DNA of 64,000 nt from CAWKGV01 sp963849305 (GTDB taxonomy: Bacteria > Pseudomonadota > Alphaproteobacteria > Acetobacterales > Acetobacteraceae), in NCBI GenBank assembly GCA_963849305.1, contig CAWKGV010000023.1:1-64000 (forward strand), given 5' to 3'. Each line of letters begins with the position of its first letter. The first letter of the stretch is position 1. The translations under genes and the position numbers were made by a program. The notes below the pieces were generated by a model. The model did not search any database. It had not been told where the DNA came from and saw only the letters and a list, made by a program, of their open reading frames with translations. Below, piece by piece: positions 44,862-53,896 of this stretch.

Positions 44862-45948
44862 CGACGTGCCCTTGCCTGCTCCGCGCGTAGCCATCGTGCT
44901 GTTTAATCTGGGCGGGCCCGACCGGCCGGAGGCGATCCGGCCGTTCCTGACCAACCTGTTCACCGATCCAGCCATCCTGCGCGTGCCGTTCTTTGTCCGG
45001 CCGATCCTGGCGCGGGTAATCGCGCGGGCTCGCCTTGCTCCTGCCACCGCCAACTACGCGCTGCTAGGCGGTCGCTCGCCGCTGCTCGAATTAACCGAGC
45101 GGCAAGCGACTGCCTTGGAAACGGCCTTGCCGGAACTGAATGCCAAGTGTTTCATCGCGATGCGGTATTGGCACCCGTTCAGCCTGGCGACAGCGCGCGC
45201 GGTGAGGGCTTGGGCGCCGGATGAGATCGTGTTGCTGCCCCTCTACCCGCAATTCTCGACCACGACCACCGGCAGCTCGCTGATCGCTTGGCGGAACGCG
45301 GCGGCACGCGCCGGACTCGTCGCGCCCGTCTCCTCTCTTTGCTGCTGGCCGGACGAGACCGCCTACGCGCACATAACCGCATCAATCGTGAAACAGACTT
45401 GGTCTTCCGCCCGCGCGACGCTTGATTCCGCTGTTCCACTGCGGGTGCTGTTCTCGGCGCACGGCCTGCCCGAGAAGATCGTCCGAGCCGGAGATCCGTA
45501 CCAGTGGCAAGTCGAGAAGACGGTGCGTGCGGTGCTGGCCGCTTGGGGCGATAGTGCGCCAGAAAATTGGTCGGTTTGCTACCAGTCGCGGGCGACGCCG
45601 CAGAAATGGTTGGAGCCGAGCACCGACCATGAGATCGAGCGGGCCGCGCGGGACAAAACCGCGGTTTTGGTGGTCCCGATTGCCTTTGTCTCTGACCACT
45701 CGGAGACGCTGGTGGAATTGGATATCGAGTATCGCCAGTTGGCCGATCGGCTGGGTTTGCCGGGATATTTCCGAGCACCGGCCCAGAACGATGACCGAGG
45801 CTTCATTGCTGCCTTGGCTGGGCTGGTGCGGCGCGCGCGGCAGCGTGGGCCCGGGTTGCGCAGTCACGCCGGCGGTCGCATCTGCCCAGCCGAGTTCACG
45901 GGATGCCCGTTGATCGGTTCGTGCGCGGTCGGCGGCATGGTCCATTGA
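44851..45948 (+). CDS. hemH: Ferrochelatase with Cys-containing C-terminal tail
   Basis: Ferrochelatase inserts Fe(II) into protoporphyrin IX. The 365-residue protein starts at GTG 44851, overlapping hemE by 11 bases. It has VLFNLGGPDRPEAIRPFL, YWHPF, the SAHGLPEKIV motif with catalytic His, WSVCYQSRATPQKWLEPST and FVSDHSETLVELDIEY. The C-terminal 45 residues carry a cysteine cluster (RICPAEFTGCPLIGSC). Some ferrochelatases bind a [2Fe-2S] cluster at the C-terminus, so this tail may do so. The HAD gene overlaps its 3' end by 46 bases. Confidence 0.95.
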   Translation: MPADDVPLPAPRVAIVLFNLGGPDRPEAIRPFLTNLFTDPAILRVPFFVRPILARVIARARLAPATANYALLGGRSPLLELTERQATALETALPELNAKCFIAMRYWHPFSLATARAVRAWAPDEIVLLPLYPQFSTTTTGSSLIAWRNAAARAGLVAPVSSLCCWPDETAYAHITASIVKQTWSSARATLDSAVPLRVLFSAHGLPEKIVRAGDPYQWQVEKTVRAVLAAWGDSAPENWSVCYQSRATPQKWLEPSTDHEIERAARDKTAVLVVPIAFVSDHSETLVELDIEYRQLADRLGLPGYFRAPAQNDDRGFIAALAGLVRRARQRGPGLRSHAGGRICPAEFTGCPLIGSCAVGGMVH

Positions 45949-46661
45949 TCCCGGCCTCGCTTGGTGGGCTGCGCGCCCGTCGTGCCCCTCTCCGGCTGGT
46001 AATCTTCGACTGTGACGGAGTGCTGATCGACAGCGAGCCGGTCTGCAACCGCATTGTCGCAGCGGAGCTGACCGCGCTCGGCTGGCCGCTGAACGCGGGC
46101 GAGTGCGAGCGGCTATTCATCGGGCTGTCGCTGCCCGACATGCGTGTGGTGGTGGAAGACCGGCTTGGACGCGCGCTGTCGCCGGATTGGGCGGACCGGC
46201 TCGCCGCCGGCGTCGCTGGAGCGATGGCGATCGAAGCCGAGGCGGTTCCGGGGGCGCGCGCAGCGCTGGAAGCCACTGCGGCTCTTGGGCTCGACTGGCG
46301 AGTGGCCTCCAACTCCTCGCATCAGGAGATGGCGGCCAAGTTCGCTCGCACGGGTCTTGCCGACCTTGTTGCCGGCCGGCTGCATAGTTTCGAGGACGTC
46401 GAGGCCGAGGGTGGACGCGGTAAACCGGCACCAGACTTGTTCCTGCGGGCCGCGCGGTCCGCAGGCGTCCACCCATCGGAATGTCTGGTGATCGAGGACT
46501 CTGTTCCAGGAGCGCGGGCGGCAGCCGCGGCCGGAATGCACTGCCTTGGGTTCTGCCCACACGGCAACACCGTGCCTCTGGCCAGAGAGGGCGCGGTTCC
46601 GTTCCGCTCGCTGTTCGAGTTGCCAGCGGTGTTGCGCGCGGCCAAGGAGGGGATCGCGTGA
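45903..46661 (+). CDS. HAD-superfamily hydrolase (subfamily IA phosphatase)
   Basis: The 252-residue protein has the four HAD motifs: LVIFDCDGVLIDSEPVCNR with Asp nucleophile, SNSSHQEM, KPAPDLFLRAARSAG (Lys) and VIEDSVPGARAAAAAGM (acidic). The cap domain is alpha-helical, like phosphoglycolate phosphatase and beta-phosphoglucomutase. It begins at ATG 45903 within hemH; a TTG at 45945, overlapping the hemH stop, would remove a non-conserved basic extension and is a good alternative. Its TGA overlaps the hemJ GTG start. The substrate is unknown. Confidence 0.85.
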   Translation: MPVDRFVRGRRHGPLIPASLGGLRARRAPLRLVIFDCDGVLIDSEPVCNRIVAAELTALGWPLNAGECERLFIGLSLPDMRVVVEDRLGRALSPDWADRLAAGVAGAMAIEAEAVPGARAALEATAALGLDWRVASNSSHQEMAAKFARTGLADLVAGRLHSFEDVEAEGGRGKPAPDLFLRAARSAGVHPSECLVIEDSVPGARAAAAAGMHCLGFCPHGNTVPLAREGAVPFRSLFELPAVLRAAKEGIA

Positions 46662-47110
46662 CCATCCCGGCCTTGGCCGGCGGCTATCATTGGTTCAAGG
46701 CGTTCCACGTCATATCGATGGTCGCCTGGATGGCGGGGATGCTGTACCTGCCCAGGCTCTACGTCTATCATTGCGAGACCCAGCCCGGTTCGGTCGAGAG
46801 CGAACGCTTCAAGGTCATGGAGCGGCGGCTTCTCAGAGGGATCGTCAACCCGGCGATGATCGCCACCTGGACATTTGGCATTCTGCTCGTGCTCACGCCG
46901 GGCGTTCTCGGCTGGTCGGCGGGCTGGTGGCATGTCAAGCTCGCCGCGGTGATCGCCCTATCGGCGCTCCACGGGGAGTTCGCGCGCTGGCGCAAGGACT
47001 TCCTCCATGACCGGAACCGCCGCCCGCAGCGGTTCTATCGAATCGCCAACGAGGTTCCGACGGCGCTGCTGATGTTGATCGTCATCATGGTCATTGTGAA
47101 GCCGTTCTGA
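46658..47110 (+). CDS. hemJ: Protoporphyrinogen oxidase HemJ
   Basis: HemJ oxidises protoporphyrinogen IX in the inner membrane. The 150-residue protein has the conserved His and Arg pattern in HWFKAFHVISMVAWMAGMLY LPRLYVYH and four transmembrane helices with FARWRKDFL and FYRIANEVPTALLMLIVIMV. GTG 46658 overlaps the HAD stop by 4 bases (GTGA). The order hemE-hemH-hemJ-rho is common in alphaproteobacteria. Confidence 0.95.
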   Translation: MTIPALAGGYHWFKAFHVISMVAWMAGMLYLPRLYVYHCETQPGSVESERFKVMERRLLRGIVNPAMIATWTFGILLVLTPGVLGWSAGWWHVKLAAVIALSALHGEFARWRKDFLHDRNRRPQRFYRIANEVPTALLMLIVIMVIVKPF

Positions 47111-47383
47111 CGAAGTCAGAGGCCAGAGCTAGGCCGGCAGACTGTAATCTCCCGTTTCCCTTGACTTTTTGCCGCCGGCAGCCCACCTCCCACGTTGACG
47201 GCCAGCCGGGGGCAGCCCTAGCCTGGATTTCCTTCCGCGGCGGCGGCCCACACCGTCGCCACGACCTCACCAACCAGAACGGGACACGGGTGCGCCGGTA
47301 AACGGCGACCGGTCGGATGTATCAGCATCGACTGCCCTTCCGTTTTCATCTCCAATCCACCAAAGAACGCCGAGGCGTCCCAG
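47111..47383. other. hemJ-rho intergenic region (rho leader)
   Basis: This 273-base region holds no gene I can support. A TTGACT at 47161 could be a -35 element, but I see no convincing -10. Long untranslated leaders are used for autoregulation of rho in several bacteria; this is a possibility only. Confidence 0.4.
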
Positions 47384-48658
47384 ATGCATCTCGCCGAACT
47401 CAAGGCAAAATCCCCAGCGGATCTGCTAAGCTATGCTGAGTCACTTCAGATCGAGAACGCATCGTCCCTGCGCAAGCAGGATATGATGTTCGCGATCCTC
47501 AAGAACCTGGCGGAAAACGACCAGGCAATCCACGGCGAGGGCACGCTCGAAATCTTGTCCGATGGTTTCGGCTTCCTGCGCAGCCCCGAGGCTAACTACC
47601 TGCCTGGCCCAGACGACATCTATGTAAGTCCGAGCCAGGTGCGCCGTTTCGGCCTGCGCACGGGCGACACTGTGGAAGGCCAGATCCGCGCTCCTAAGGA
47701 CGGGGAACGCTATTTCGCGCTGCTCAAGGTCAACACGATCAACTTCGAGCCGCCGGAATCCGTCCGCCATAGGATCAACTTCGACAACCTGACGCCGCTC
47801 TATCCGGACGAGCGGCTGAAGATGGAGGTTGAGAACTTCCAGTCGGTCGCGAAGGGCCCAGGCAAGGACTTCACGCCAAGGGTGATCGATCTGATCTCGC
47901 CGATTGGCAAGGGCCAGAGGGCGCTGATCGTCGCCCCGCCGCGTACCGGCAAGACGGTGATGCTCCAGAACATCGCCACCGCGATCGCCGGCAACCATCC
48001 GGAGGTGTTCCTGATCGTGCTGCTGATCGACGAGCGGCCCGAGGAAGTCACCGACATGGCGCGCAGCGTGAAGGGCGAGGTCATCAGCTCTACTTTCGAC
48101 GAGCCCGCCACGCGTCATGTGCAGGTCACGGAAATGGTGCTGGAAAAAGCCAAGCGCCTGGTCGAGCACAAACGCGATGTGGTCATCCTGCTCGACTCGA
48201 TCACCCGTCTGGCGCGTGCCTACAACACCGTGGTGCCATCGTCAGGCAAGGTGCTGACCGGCGGTGTGGACGCCAACGCGTTGCAGCGGCCGAAACGCTT
48301 TTTCGGCGCGGCGCGCAACATCGAGGAAGGCGGATCGCTGACGATCATCGCCACCGCGCTGGTCGATACCGGCAGCCGCATGGACGAGGTGATCTTCGAG
48401 GAGTTCAAGGGCACCGGCAATTCCGAGATCATCCTGGACCGCAAGCTGTCCGACAAACGCAGCTTCCCGGCAATCGACATCACGAAGTCGGGCACGCGCA
48501 AGGAGGAGTTGCTGGTCGAGAAGGGAACATTGTCGAAGATGTGGGTGCTGCGCCGCATCCTGAACCCGATGGGAACCGTGGATGCGATGGAGTTCTTGCT
48601 CGACAAGCTGAAATACAGCAAGACGAACACGGACTTCTTCGACGCGATGAATACCTGA
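47384..48658 (+). CDS. rho: Transcription termination factor Rho
   Basis: Rho is the hexameric RNA helicase that ends transcription. The 424-residue protein has the N-terminal Rho_N domain (LAELKAKSPADLLSYAESL), the cold-shock-like RNA-binding domain (GEGTLEILSDGFGFLRSPEA, YVSPSQVRRFGLRTGD), the P-loop PPRTGKTVML, Walker B DVVILLDSITR, and the R-loop VLTGGVDANALQRPKRFFGA. It lacks long insertions, and is of normal length. It lies downstream of the heme genes. Confidence 0.98.
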   Translation: MHLAELKAKSPADLLSYAESLQIENASSLRKQDMMFAILKNLAENDQAIHGEGTLEILSDGFGFLRSPEANYLPGPDDIYVSPSQVRRFGLRTGDTVEGQIRAPKDGERYFALLKVNTINFEPPESVRHRINFDNLTPLYPDERLKMEVENFQSVAKGPGKDFTPRVIDLISPIGKGQRALIVAPPRTGKTVMLQNIATAIAGNHPEVFLIVLLIDERPEEVTDMARSVKGEVISSTFDEPATRHVQVTEMVLEKAKRLVEHKRDVVILLDSITRLARAYNTVVPSSGKVLTGGVDANALQRPKRFFGAARNIEEGGSLTIIATALVDTGSRMDEVIFEEFKGTGNSEIILDRKLSDKRSFPAIDITKSGTRKEELLVEKGTLSKMWVLRRILNPMGTVDAMEFLLDKLKYSKTNTDFFDAMNT

Positions 48659-48672
48659 CCGTTCGAGCAACA

Positions 48673-49437
48673 TCACCGAAGCGTTGCGGGCGGCACGTCG
48701 GCGGCGCTGATCCAACCCTGGTTTTCGAACACCTTGCCGATCTCGGTCGCCAGATGGCGACCGAGCTTCTGACCCTCGCCCGCGACGCCGGTGCTGGTGG
48801 CGGCACGGGTGCCGGCAAGTGCTCCTGCGGTGGCAACACTGCCCGTGGCGGCCGTCGAGGCAACGCCGATCCCCAAACCGGGCGTCCGCCCGCTGTTGGA
48901 GCTTGCGGTGAACGATTGCAGCAAGACCGGCGGGGCGCCCGGCCGGACGTAGTAAAGCTGGACGTCGGCTGTGACGTCGCTCTGGCCAGCGCCGAGCCCG
49001 ACAAGATTGCGCCGCGTACGATTGCCCTCGTCGATGCGAGTTATTTGCCCCCGTACCACGACCCCGGGCCCCGGCAACTCCGCTGGCATGGTTCCCTGTA
49101 CGATCGACAGATGCGTGGGCTGGAGCGCCTTGGCGAGCGCGTTCGAGATGCCACTCTGCACCTGCTCCGCGGTCGTATATTGCTGTTCCGCGGTCGGCGC
49201 GCCGTTGACGTTCCTAAGCAGTCGCGCACTGACACCGGTATCCAGCTGCACGGCCGAGGGCTGCACGGTGAACGGGCTAACATAGACGGCATCGGGTGGA
49301 GGCAATCCGGCAAGCGGTGGCGCCGCCGATGCGCCGGTCCCGGTGCTGGTGACACGAGTTGAGCAGGATGCGGTCACCACTGTCGCGAAGGTTGCGAGCG
49401 CGCCTGTCATCGCACGGCGCGACATGGTGGTCGGCAT
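48673..49437 (-). CDS. DUF4410 lipoprotein
   Basis: The 254-residue protein has an N-terminal signal with a lipobox (FATVVTASC) and a Ser/Thr/Ala linker. The DUF4410 domain follows (YVSPFTVQPSAVQLDTGVSA, LVGLGAGQSDVTADVQLYYV). Similar lipoproteins form ring- or filament-like oligomers or bind the outer membrane, but the function is unknown. It converges with rho and has 14 bases between stops. Confidence 0.75.
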   Translation of the reverse strand: MPTTMSRRAMTGALATFATVVTASCSTRVTSTGTGASAAPPLAGLPPPDAVYVSPFTVQPSAVQLDTGVSARLLRNVNGAPTAEQQYTTAEQVQSGISNALAKALQPTHLSIVQGTMPAELPGPGVVVRGQITRIDEGNRTRRNLVGLGAGQSDVTADVQLYYVRPGAPPVLLQSFTASSNSGRTPGLGIGVASTAATGSVATAGALAGTRAATSTGVAGEGQKLGRHLATEIGKVFENQGWISAADVPPATLR

Positions 49438-49595
49438 GATTACGTGTCCCCCGTCTTGCTTGTGCGGTTGTTGCGCGATTCATAAATTCCGAATCCGGAT
49501 TGGTAAAGGGGCGCCGCGCGAGGGCCTGCGCCGACCAGGCCATCATTACCTCCGAGGTAGGCGCGCCCGCCGAGCGCGGGTGCTAGGAACAGGCT

Positions 49596-50432
49596 ATGGA
49601 CGCACATGCTCTTCCGGGCGGACACGCCGCGACGAATGGCTCCGGTGCCGTCGGCCCACTGCTTGCCCGCACCCGCCGGGCACGGCGAATCAGCCAGCTT
49701 GACCTGGCCGGCGAGGCCGGGGTCTCCGCACGCCATCTTAGCTTCGTCGAGACCGGTCGCGCGCAACCCAGCCGCGAGATGGTGCTGCGGCTGTGCGAGG
49801 CCCTGCACGTGCCTCCTCGCGAGGCCGATGCCTTCCTGCTTGCAGCCGGGTTCGCACCCGCACATCGGGAGACGCCGCTTGAGGCGCCGGCGATGGGGGA
49901 CGTTCTGGAGGCGCTGCGTCTGATGCTTGGCCGCCATGACCCGTTGCCGGCGGCGGCGTTCGACGGACGCTGGGACGTGGTGATGGCGAACGAGGGTTTC
50001 GCCACCTGGGTCGATGGCTGCCTCACGGCAGGGGCGGATGTAGCGGCGGGTCGCGGGCCGATCCCTCGTCTGACGCTGATCGAGGCACCGCGCCCCAACC
50101 TGTTGCGCTTGGTGTGTCATCCGGACGGTGCAAGGCGCAGCGTAGCAAACTGGCCGGAGGTGACACGGGAATTCCTACACCGGGTCGCCGGCGAAATGCG
50201 CGTCATGCCCCCTCCCCCGGAGAGGCGCCCACCCTTGGAAGAGGCGCTGTCTTACCCGGGCGTGAAGTCCCTGCTGCGTGGCGGCCCGGACGGCTATGGC
50301 CTGCTGTTGCCGGTGGAGTTCCGTAACCCGGACGGCTCGACGCAGCGGCTGATCTCCACGCTCGCCACGCTCGGCTCCGCACAGGATCTCACTCTGCGCG
50401 AACTAAGGATCGAGATGTATCACCTCGCGTAG
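49596..50432 (+). CDS. XRE-family regulator with MmyB-like ligand domain
   Basis: The 278-residue protein has an N-terminal HTH (LLARTRRARRISQLDLAGEA, GVSARHLSFVETGRAQPSRE) and a MmyB-like (MLTR_LBD) C-terminal domain with FDGRWDVVMANEGFATWVDG, LRLVCHPDGARRSVANWPEV and LTLRELRIEMYHLA. Such regulators control oxidoreductase or membrane lipid genes. ATG 49596 lies 150 bases from the divergent DUF4410 gene. No ligand can be assigned. Confidence 0.88.
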   Translation: MDAHALPGGHAATNGSGAVGPLLARTRRARRISQLDLAGEAGVSARHLSFVETGRAQPSREMVLRLCEALHVPPREADAFLLAAGFAPAHRETPLEAPAMGDVLEALRLMLGRHDPLPAAAFDGRWDVVMANEGFATWVDGCLTAGADVAAGRGPIPRLTLIEAPRPNLLRLVCHPDGARRSVANWPEVTREFLHRVAGEMRVMPPPPERRPPLEEALSYPGVKSLLRGGPDGYGLLLPVEFRNPDGSTQRLISTLATLGSAQDLTLRELRIEMYHLA

Positions 50433-50444
50433 GACGAGTTCCTA

Positions 50445-51485
50445 TCATCGTGCCCGTGCCAGCCAGGAAGCAAGGCCATCGCGGTCGATCTGGTAGGTCG
50501 CATAGGTCCGGTGTGGACGGAAGCCGAGCCGCGCGTTAACCGACAGGATAGCCGCGTTCTGTTGCCCGTTGGATGTCACGATTGTCGCCACCTCGGGATG
50601 AGACGACAGAACCTGCCGCAAGATCGCGGCCTTCAGCCCTTTAGCAATGCCGCGGCCGCGTCGATCCCGGCGCACGCCGGTAAAGATGTGCCGGGAGCGA
50701 TGCGGGATGCGTGCGTCCCAGCTCGCCTCGGCCACGCCGGTAACGCTGCCATCCGGTTCCCGGAGCAGAACCAAATGATGGGCCCCGCCGGAGCGGTCGA
50801 GCTGGGAATACCATTCGCGGGTGTCGCCGATATCCAATCGCGTCGGAGGACGATCCAGCGCGCCCCAGGGCATGTCGTTCATCATCGCGGCGATCGTCGG
50901 TAGCAGTGGCTCGAGTACCTCGAACGGCACGCGCCCGCGATAGGCTTCCAGCGTCAGATTTCGCCCGGCGGCGAGTGCCGCCTGTTCCCACCGTGTCAGC
51001 ATCAGCCGGTCCAAATCGTCGACGTGGACGTGGTTCTCAATCCAGCGCAGCTTCTCGACCGCGCCGATGTGTCGCAGAAAACCATGACCATCGTCTTCGT
51101 GGGTGCCCATCGTGAGAGTTGTTTTTCCGTGGGCGAGCATGACTTGGTTCACTTCCGCGAATAGCCGTCTTGCGATCCCATGCCGTCGCCACGGCTGGAG
51201 GACCGCTCCAAAGACGTGCAGGAATCGCTTGCGTTCCGCGAAGTCCGGACTGTCCCGCGTGAGCAGGAAGGTGGACAAGCTGCCGACCGCCTGTTCGCCT
51301 TCCAAAGCCAACCAGCGCAACTGCGTGTAATGCGGATCGGGCTCCCGCGCGTCGGCTTCGATCTCTTCGTCGGAAAGCAACGGGCCGTCCGGGTCGCTCT
51401 CCGCGTGCCGCGCGCGGCGGAAAGCATGAACCCTGGCCCACTCGGCCGGGCCCGCGCTGATCGGGTCAAAGCGAACAAGATTCAT
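50445..51485 (-). CDS. Tandem GNAT acetyltransferase
   Basis: The 346-residue protein has two GNAT folds. The first (about 1-165) has FLHVFGAVLQPWRRHGIARRLF, the acetyl-CoA motif A. The second (about 170-346) has HIFTGVRRDRRGRGIAKGLK and NGQQNAAILSVNARLGFRP. Tandem GNATs like mycothiol synthase act on small amines, but the substrate here is unknown. ATG 51485 is chosen because MNLVRFDPISAG fits. It lies 34 bases after the LLM gene, so the two may form an operon. Confidence 0.85.
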   Translation of the reverse strand: MNLVRFDPISAGPAEWARVHAFRRARHAESDPDGPLLSDEEIEADAREPDPHYTQLRWLALEGEQAVGSLSTFLLTRDSPDFAERKRFLHVFGAVLQPWRRHGIARRLFAEVNQVMLAHGKTTLTMGTHEDDGHGFLRHIGAVEKLRWIENHVHVDDLDRLMLTRWEQAALAAGRNLTLEAYRGRVPFEVLEPLLPTIAAMMNDMPWGALDRPPTRLDIGDTREWYSQLDRSGGAHHLVLLREPDGSVTGVAEASWDARIPHRSRHIFTGVRRDRRGRGIAKGLKAAILRQVLSSHPEVATIVTSNGQQNAAILSVNARLGFRPHRTYATYQIDRDGLASWLARAR

Positions 51486-51519
51486 CCTGGCTGAACAGCT
51501 TGCCCTTCTCCTCTGAGCC

Positions 51520-52521
51520 TCATTCCGCAGCCGCGCGCCGCAGCCCGAACGCAGGCAAGACCTCGGCGGCGAAGGCACGGAGGTTGGCGACGGACGCCTT
51601 TGGGTCCACCAGCAGCACGTTCTCCACCCCGCCCGTCTGCAGACGCCGGAGCTTCGCGACGATCTCCTCCGGCGTCCCCAGCAACGGCGCGTCGTCCTGG
51701 CGGACATCCTCGGGCGGCCGGGCGCCGCGCGCCAGGTCGCCAATGACCGACAGCACCTGTCGCCTTGTCGCGTAGGCGGCATCTCGCTCCGCCTCGCTGT
51801 GGATCATTTGCAGGGCGCGCGTCGCGCCAACCATCGCCGGATGCCAGGGCCGGCCGTTCCGTTCGCACTCCTCGCGGAAGATCGCCGCACGGTCGATGGT
51901 GAGCTGGATCGAGCCGAGCTGGTCGAGCAGCAGGTTGTAACCTTCGCGCGCCGCGCGACGGATCGAGTCCGGGCTGCCGGCGGCGAGCCACAGCGGCGGA
52001 TGCGGTCGCTGCACCGGCTCGGGTTCGACCACGACGTTGTCGAAATGCCAACGCCGGCCATGGTGCGAGAACCGGTCTTCGCTGTTCCAAGCCTTGCGGA
52101 TGACCTCGATCGCTTCGTCGAACCGCTCGGTCGCCTCCTCCTGGGGAATGCAGAAGCCGCTGAACTCGACCGCCCGATAGCCCTTGCCGACGCCGAGATC
52201 GAGCCGGCCGCCGGATAACAGATCGAGTGTCGCGGCTTGCTCGGCGACCAACACCGGATTGTGCCAGGGTAGCACGACGACGGCGGTGCCGAGCCGTATG
52301 CGCTGGGTGCGCGCGGCCAGGTACGCGAGCAACGCCATGGAGGCGGAAATCTGACCCTGGCCGGTGAAATGGTGCTCCACCAGGAAGACGCTATCGAGCC
52401 CCAGCCGCTCGGCTTCCACGACATACTCGATGAAGTCGCGATAGCCGTGGCTGTCGCCATAGCCAAGCCCCGGCCCCGCGTTGTGCTTGGTGCGCGCGCC
52501 CCCGAACAATCCGAACCGCAT
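51520..52521 (-). CDS. LLM-class flavin-dependent oxidoreductase
   Basis: The 333-residue protein is a bacterial-luciferase-like monooxygenase. It has MRFGLFGGART at the start, VFLVEHHFTGQGQISASMAL, RIRLGTAVVVLPWHNPVLVA, GRLDLGVGKGYRAVEFSGFC and VGATRALQMIHSEAERDAAY. The FMN/F420 cofactor region is present. Substrate is unknown. ATG 52521 is chosen; the frame is open to 52575. The tandem GNAT gene follows it. Confidence 0.9.
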   Translation of the reverse strand: MRFGLFGGARTKHNAGPGLGYGDSHGYRDFIEYVVEAERLGLDSVFLVEHHFTGQGQISASMALLAYLAARTQRIRLGTAVVVLPWHNPVLVAEQAATLDLLSGGRLDLGVGKGYRAVEFSGFCIPQEEATERFDEAIEVIRKAWNSEDRFSHHGRRWHFDNVVVEPEPVQRPHPPLWLAAGSPDSIRRAAREGYNLLLDQLGSIQLTIDRAAIFREECERNGRPWHPAMVGATRALQMIHSEAERDAAYATRRQVLSVIGDLARGARPPEDVRQDDAPLLGTPEEIVAKLRRLQTGGVENVLLVDPKASVANLRAFAAEVLPAFGLRRAAAE

Positions 52522-52590
52522 GACCGCTCCCGGCGTTAACGCCGAAGCTTGTTCCGTGGGTTGAGGCAAGGTCAAGCCAAGCGACCGCCC

Positions 52591-53763
52591 TCAGCGCGCT
52601 GGTCCGCGCATCGAAGCCGGTTGCCCGGGCAGCGCGAGCGTCACACCGGTATCCGTCATCTGGCCGCCGGAGATGGCGAACACCTGAAGGTTCCGGTCGG
52701 CATAGTTGCCGATATAGACATAGTCGCTCTGCGGGCTGAACGCGACGCCCTCGGGGATGGCGCCTGTCGGCAGCGTGCCGATCAGGAACGTATAGCCATC
52801 ATCCGCCACGCCGATCAGAGCCGCCGCGCCGTTCTTCGTGTAGTTCCAGGCGTCATGCCTGAGCGCGGAGCCGCGCAGCAGCGGGGCCACGGCCCAGTTC
52901 CCGTTCGGGGTAATGGCGAAGCCCTCGGGCCCAGTGCCAGGGGTCATGAGGTCGATCACGTGCGGATGGGGGCCCTGGGCCTCGATCACCACCTCGGCGT
53001 CCGCATTCGGGTTCATCGCCCCGGTATTGGAGGCGATCACGTATTTCCCGTCCGGCGTGATGTCGATGTTATACGGGTTGAAGGCCGCCGGGATATCGAG
53101 CGTCTTGTCGTAGGAGACAGTCTGGCCGTCGATCGTCAGCACCGCGATCTTGTTCACGAGGTTCATGCAGGCGAATGCACGCTTGCCGTCCGGCGCGATC
53201 ACGACCGCCGCCACCTCGTTGCCCATCGGCACTTCATTGACCAGCTTGACCTCCTTCCCTCGGATCGAGACCACCGAGACGCTGCGCCCCGCACGGTCGG
53301 CGATCAGCGCCAGGTCGCCCTTGCGCGAGATGGCCAGGCCAGAAGGTTGGCGCCCGACGGCCACCGTGTCGATCAGCTTGGGCGGGTTCGCGGTGAGATC
53401 GATCACATAAAGCTTGTTGTCCGGCGTCGGGGTCCAGGCATTCCCCTTTTGGGTCATGACCACCGAGTTCGCCACCAGCCCCAATGTGCCGTCGGGCGTG
53501 ATCTGAAGATTGGTCGGCGGCCCGAGGACCGAGTTTACCAGCGGCAAGCTCGCGCGGATCCGGGGGTGGGCCGGATTGGACACGTCCATGACCAGCACCG
53601 CGTCCTTGCCGGTATCCGGACGGTTCTCCTGACCGTTGGCGGTGAAGACGATCTTCTCGTCCAGGCCGATCAGGACATCGTCGCGGCTCGCCTGCGCGCC
53701 GTGGGTCGCGAGCAGCCACGCTCCGAGCGCGACCAACGCCGGCACTACGCCTGTTCTGAACAT
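52591..53763 (-). CDS. Exported YVTN-type beta-propeller protein
   Basis: The 390-residue protein has a signal peptide (VVPALVALGAWLLATHGAQA) and repeated blade motifs (NLQITPDGTLGLVANS, GLAISRKGDLALIADRA, AAVVIAPDGKRAFACMN, NIDITPDGKYVIASNTG, GFAITPNGNWAVAPLLR), about seven blades. Such periplasmic propellers bind proteins or ligands and often have no enzymatic activity. ATG 53763 is chosen because of the signal peptide; the frame is open to 53796. Confidence 0.85.
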   Translation of the reverse strand: MFRTGVVPALVALGAWLLATHGAQASRDDVLIGLDEKIVFTANGQENRPDTGKDAVLVMDVSNPAHPRIRASLPLVNSVLGPPTNLQITPDGTLGLVANSVVMTQKGNAWTPTPDNKLYVIDLTANPPKLIDTVAVGRQPSGLAISRKGDLALIADRAGRSVSVVSIRGKEVKLVNEVPMGNEVAAVVIAPDGKRAFACMNLVNKIAVLTIDGQTVSYDKTLDIPAAFNPYNIDITPDGKYVIASNTGAMNPNADAEVVIEAQGPHPHVIDLMTPGTGPEGFAITPNGNWAVAPLLRGSALRHDAWNYTKNGAAALIGVADDGYTFLIGTLPTGAIPEGVAFSPQSDYVYIGNYADRNLQVFAISGGQMTDTGVTLALPGQPASMRGPAR

Positions 53764-53849
53764 TTGATGGTCCTCCCCATTTTCCGTGCCGGCCAAGCCG
53801 GAGGCATATCCTTGCCGGACCGGGTGGGGCGGGCAAGGGCATTGCGAAC

Positions 53850-53865
53850 ATAGAGATATCTTTAT
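53850..53865. promoter_or_regulatory. Palindromic operator candidate upstream of ahcY (SahR-like)
   Basis: ATAGAGATATCTTTAT is a 16-base palindrome with one mismatch, 31 bases before the ahcY ATG. SahR, an ArsR-type repressor of SAH and methionine-cycle genes in proteobacteria, binds palindromes with GATATC centres, and I recall a similar alphaproteobacterial site. No regulator gene is seen in the window. Confidence 0.5.
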
Positions 53866-53896
53866 ATATCAGCGGTAACTCAGCCAGGAGCTTCCG

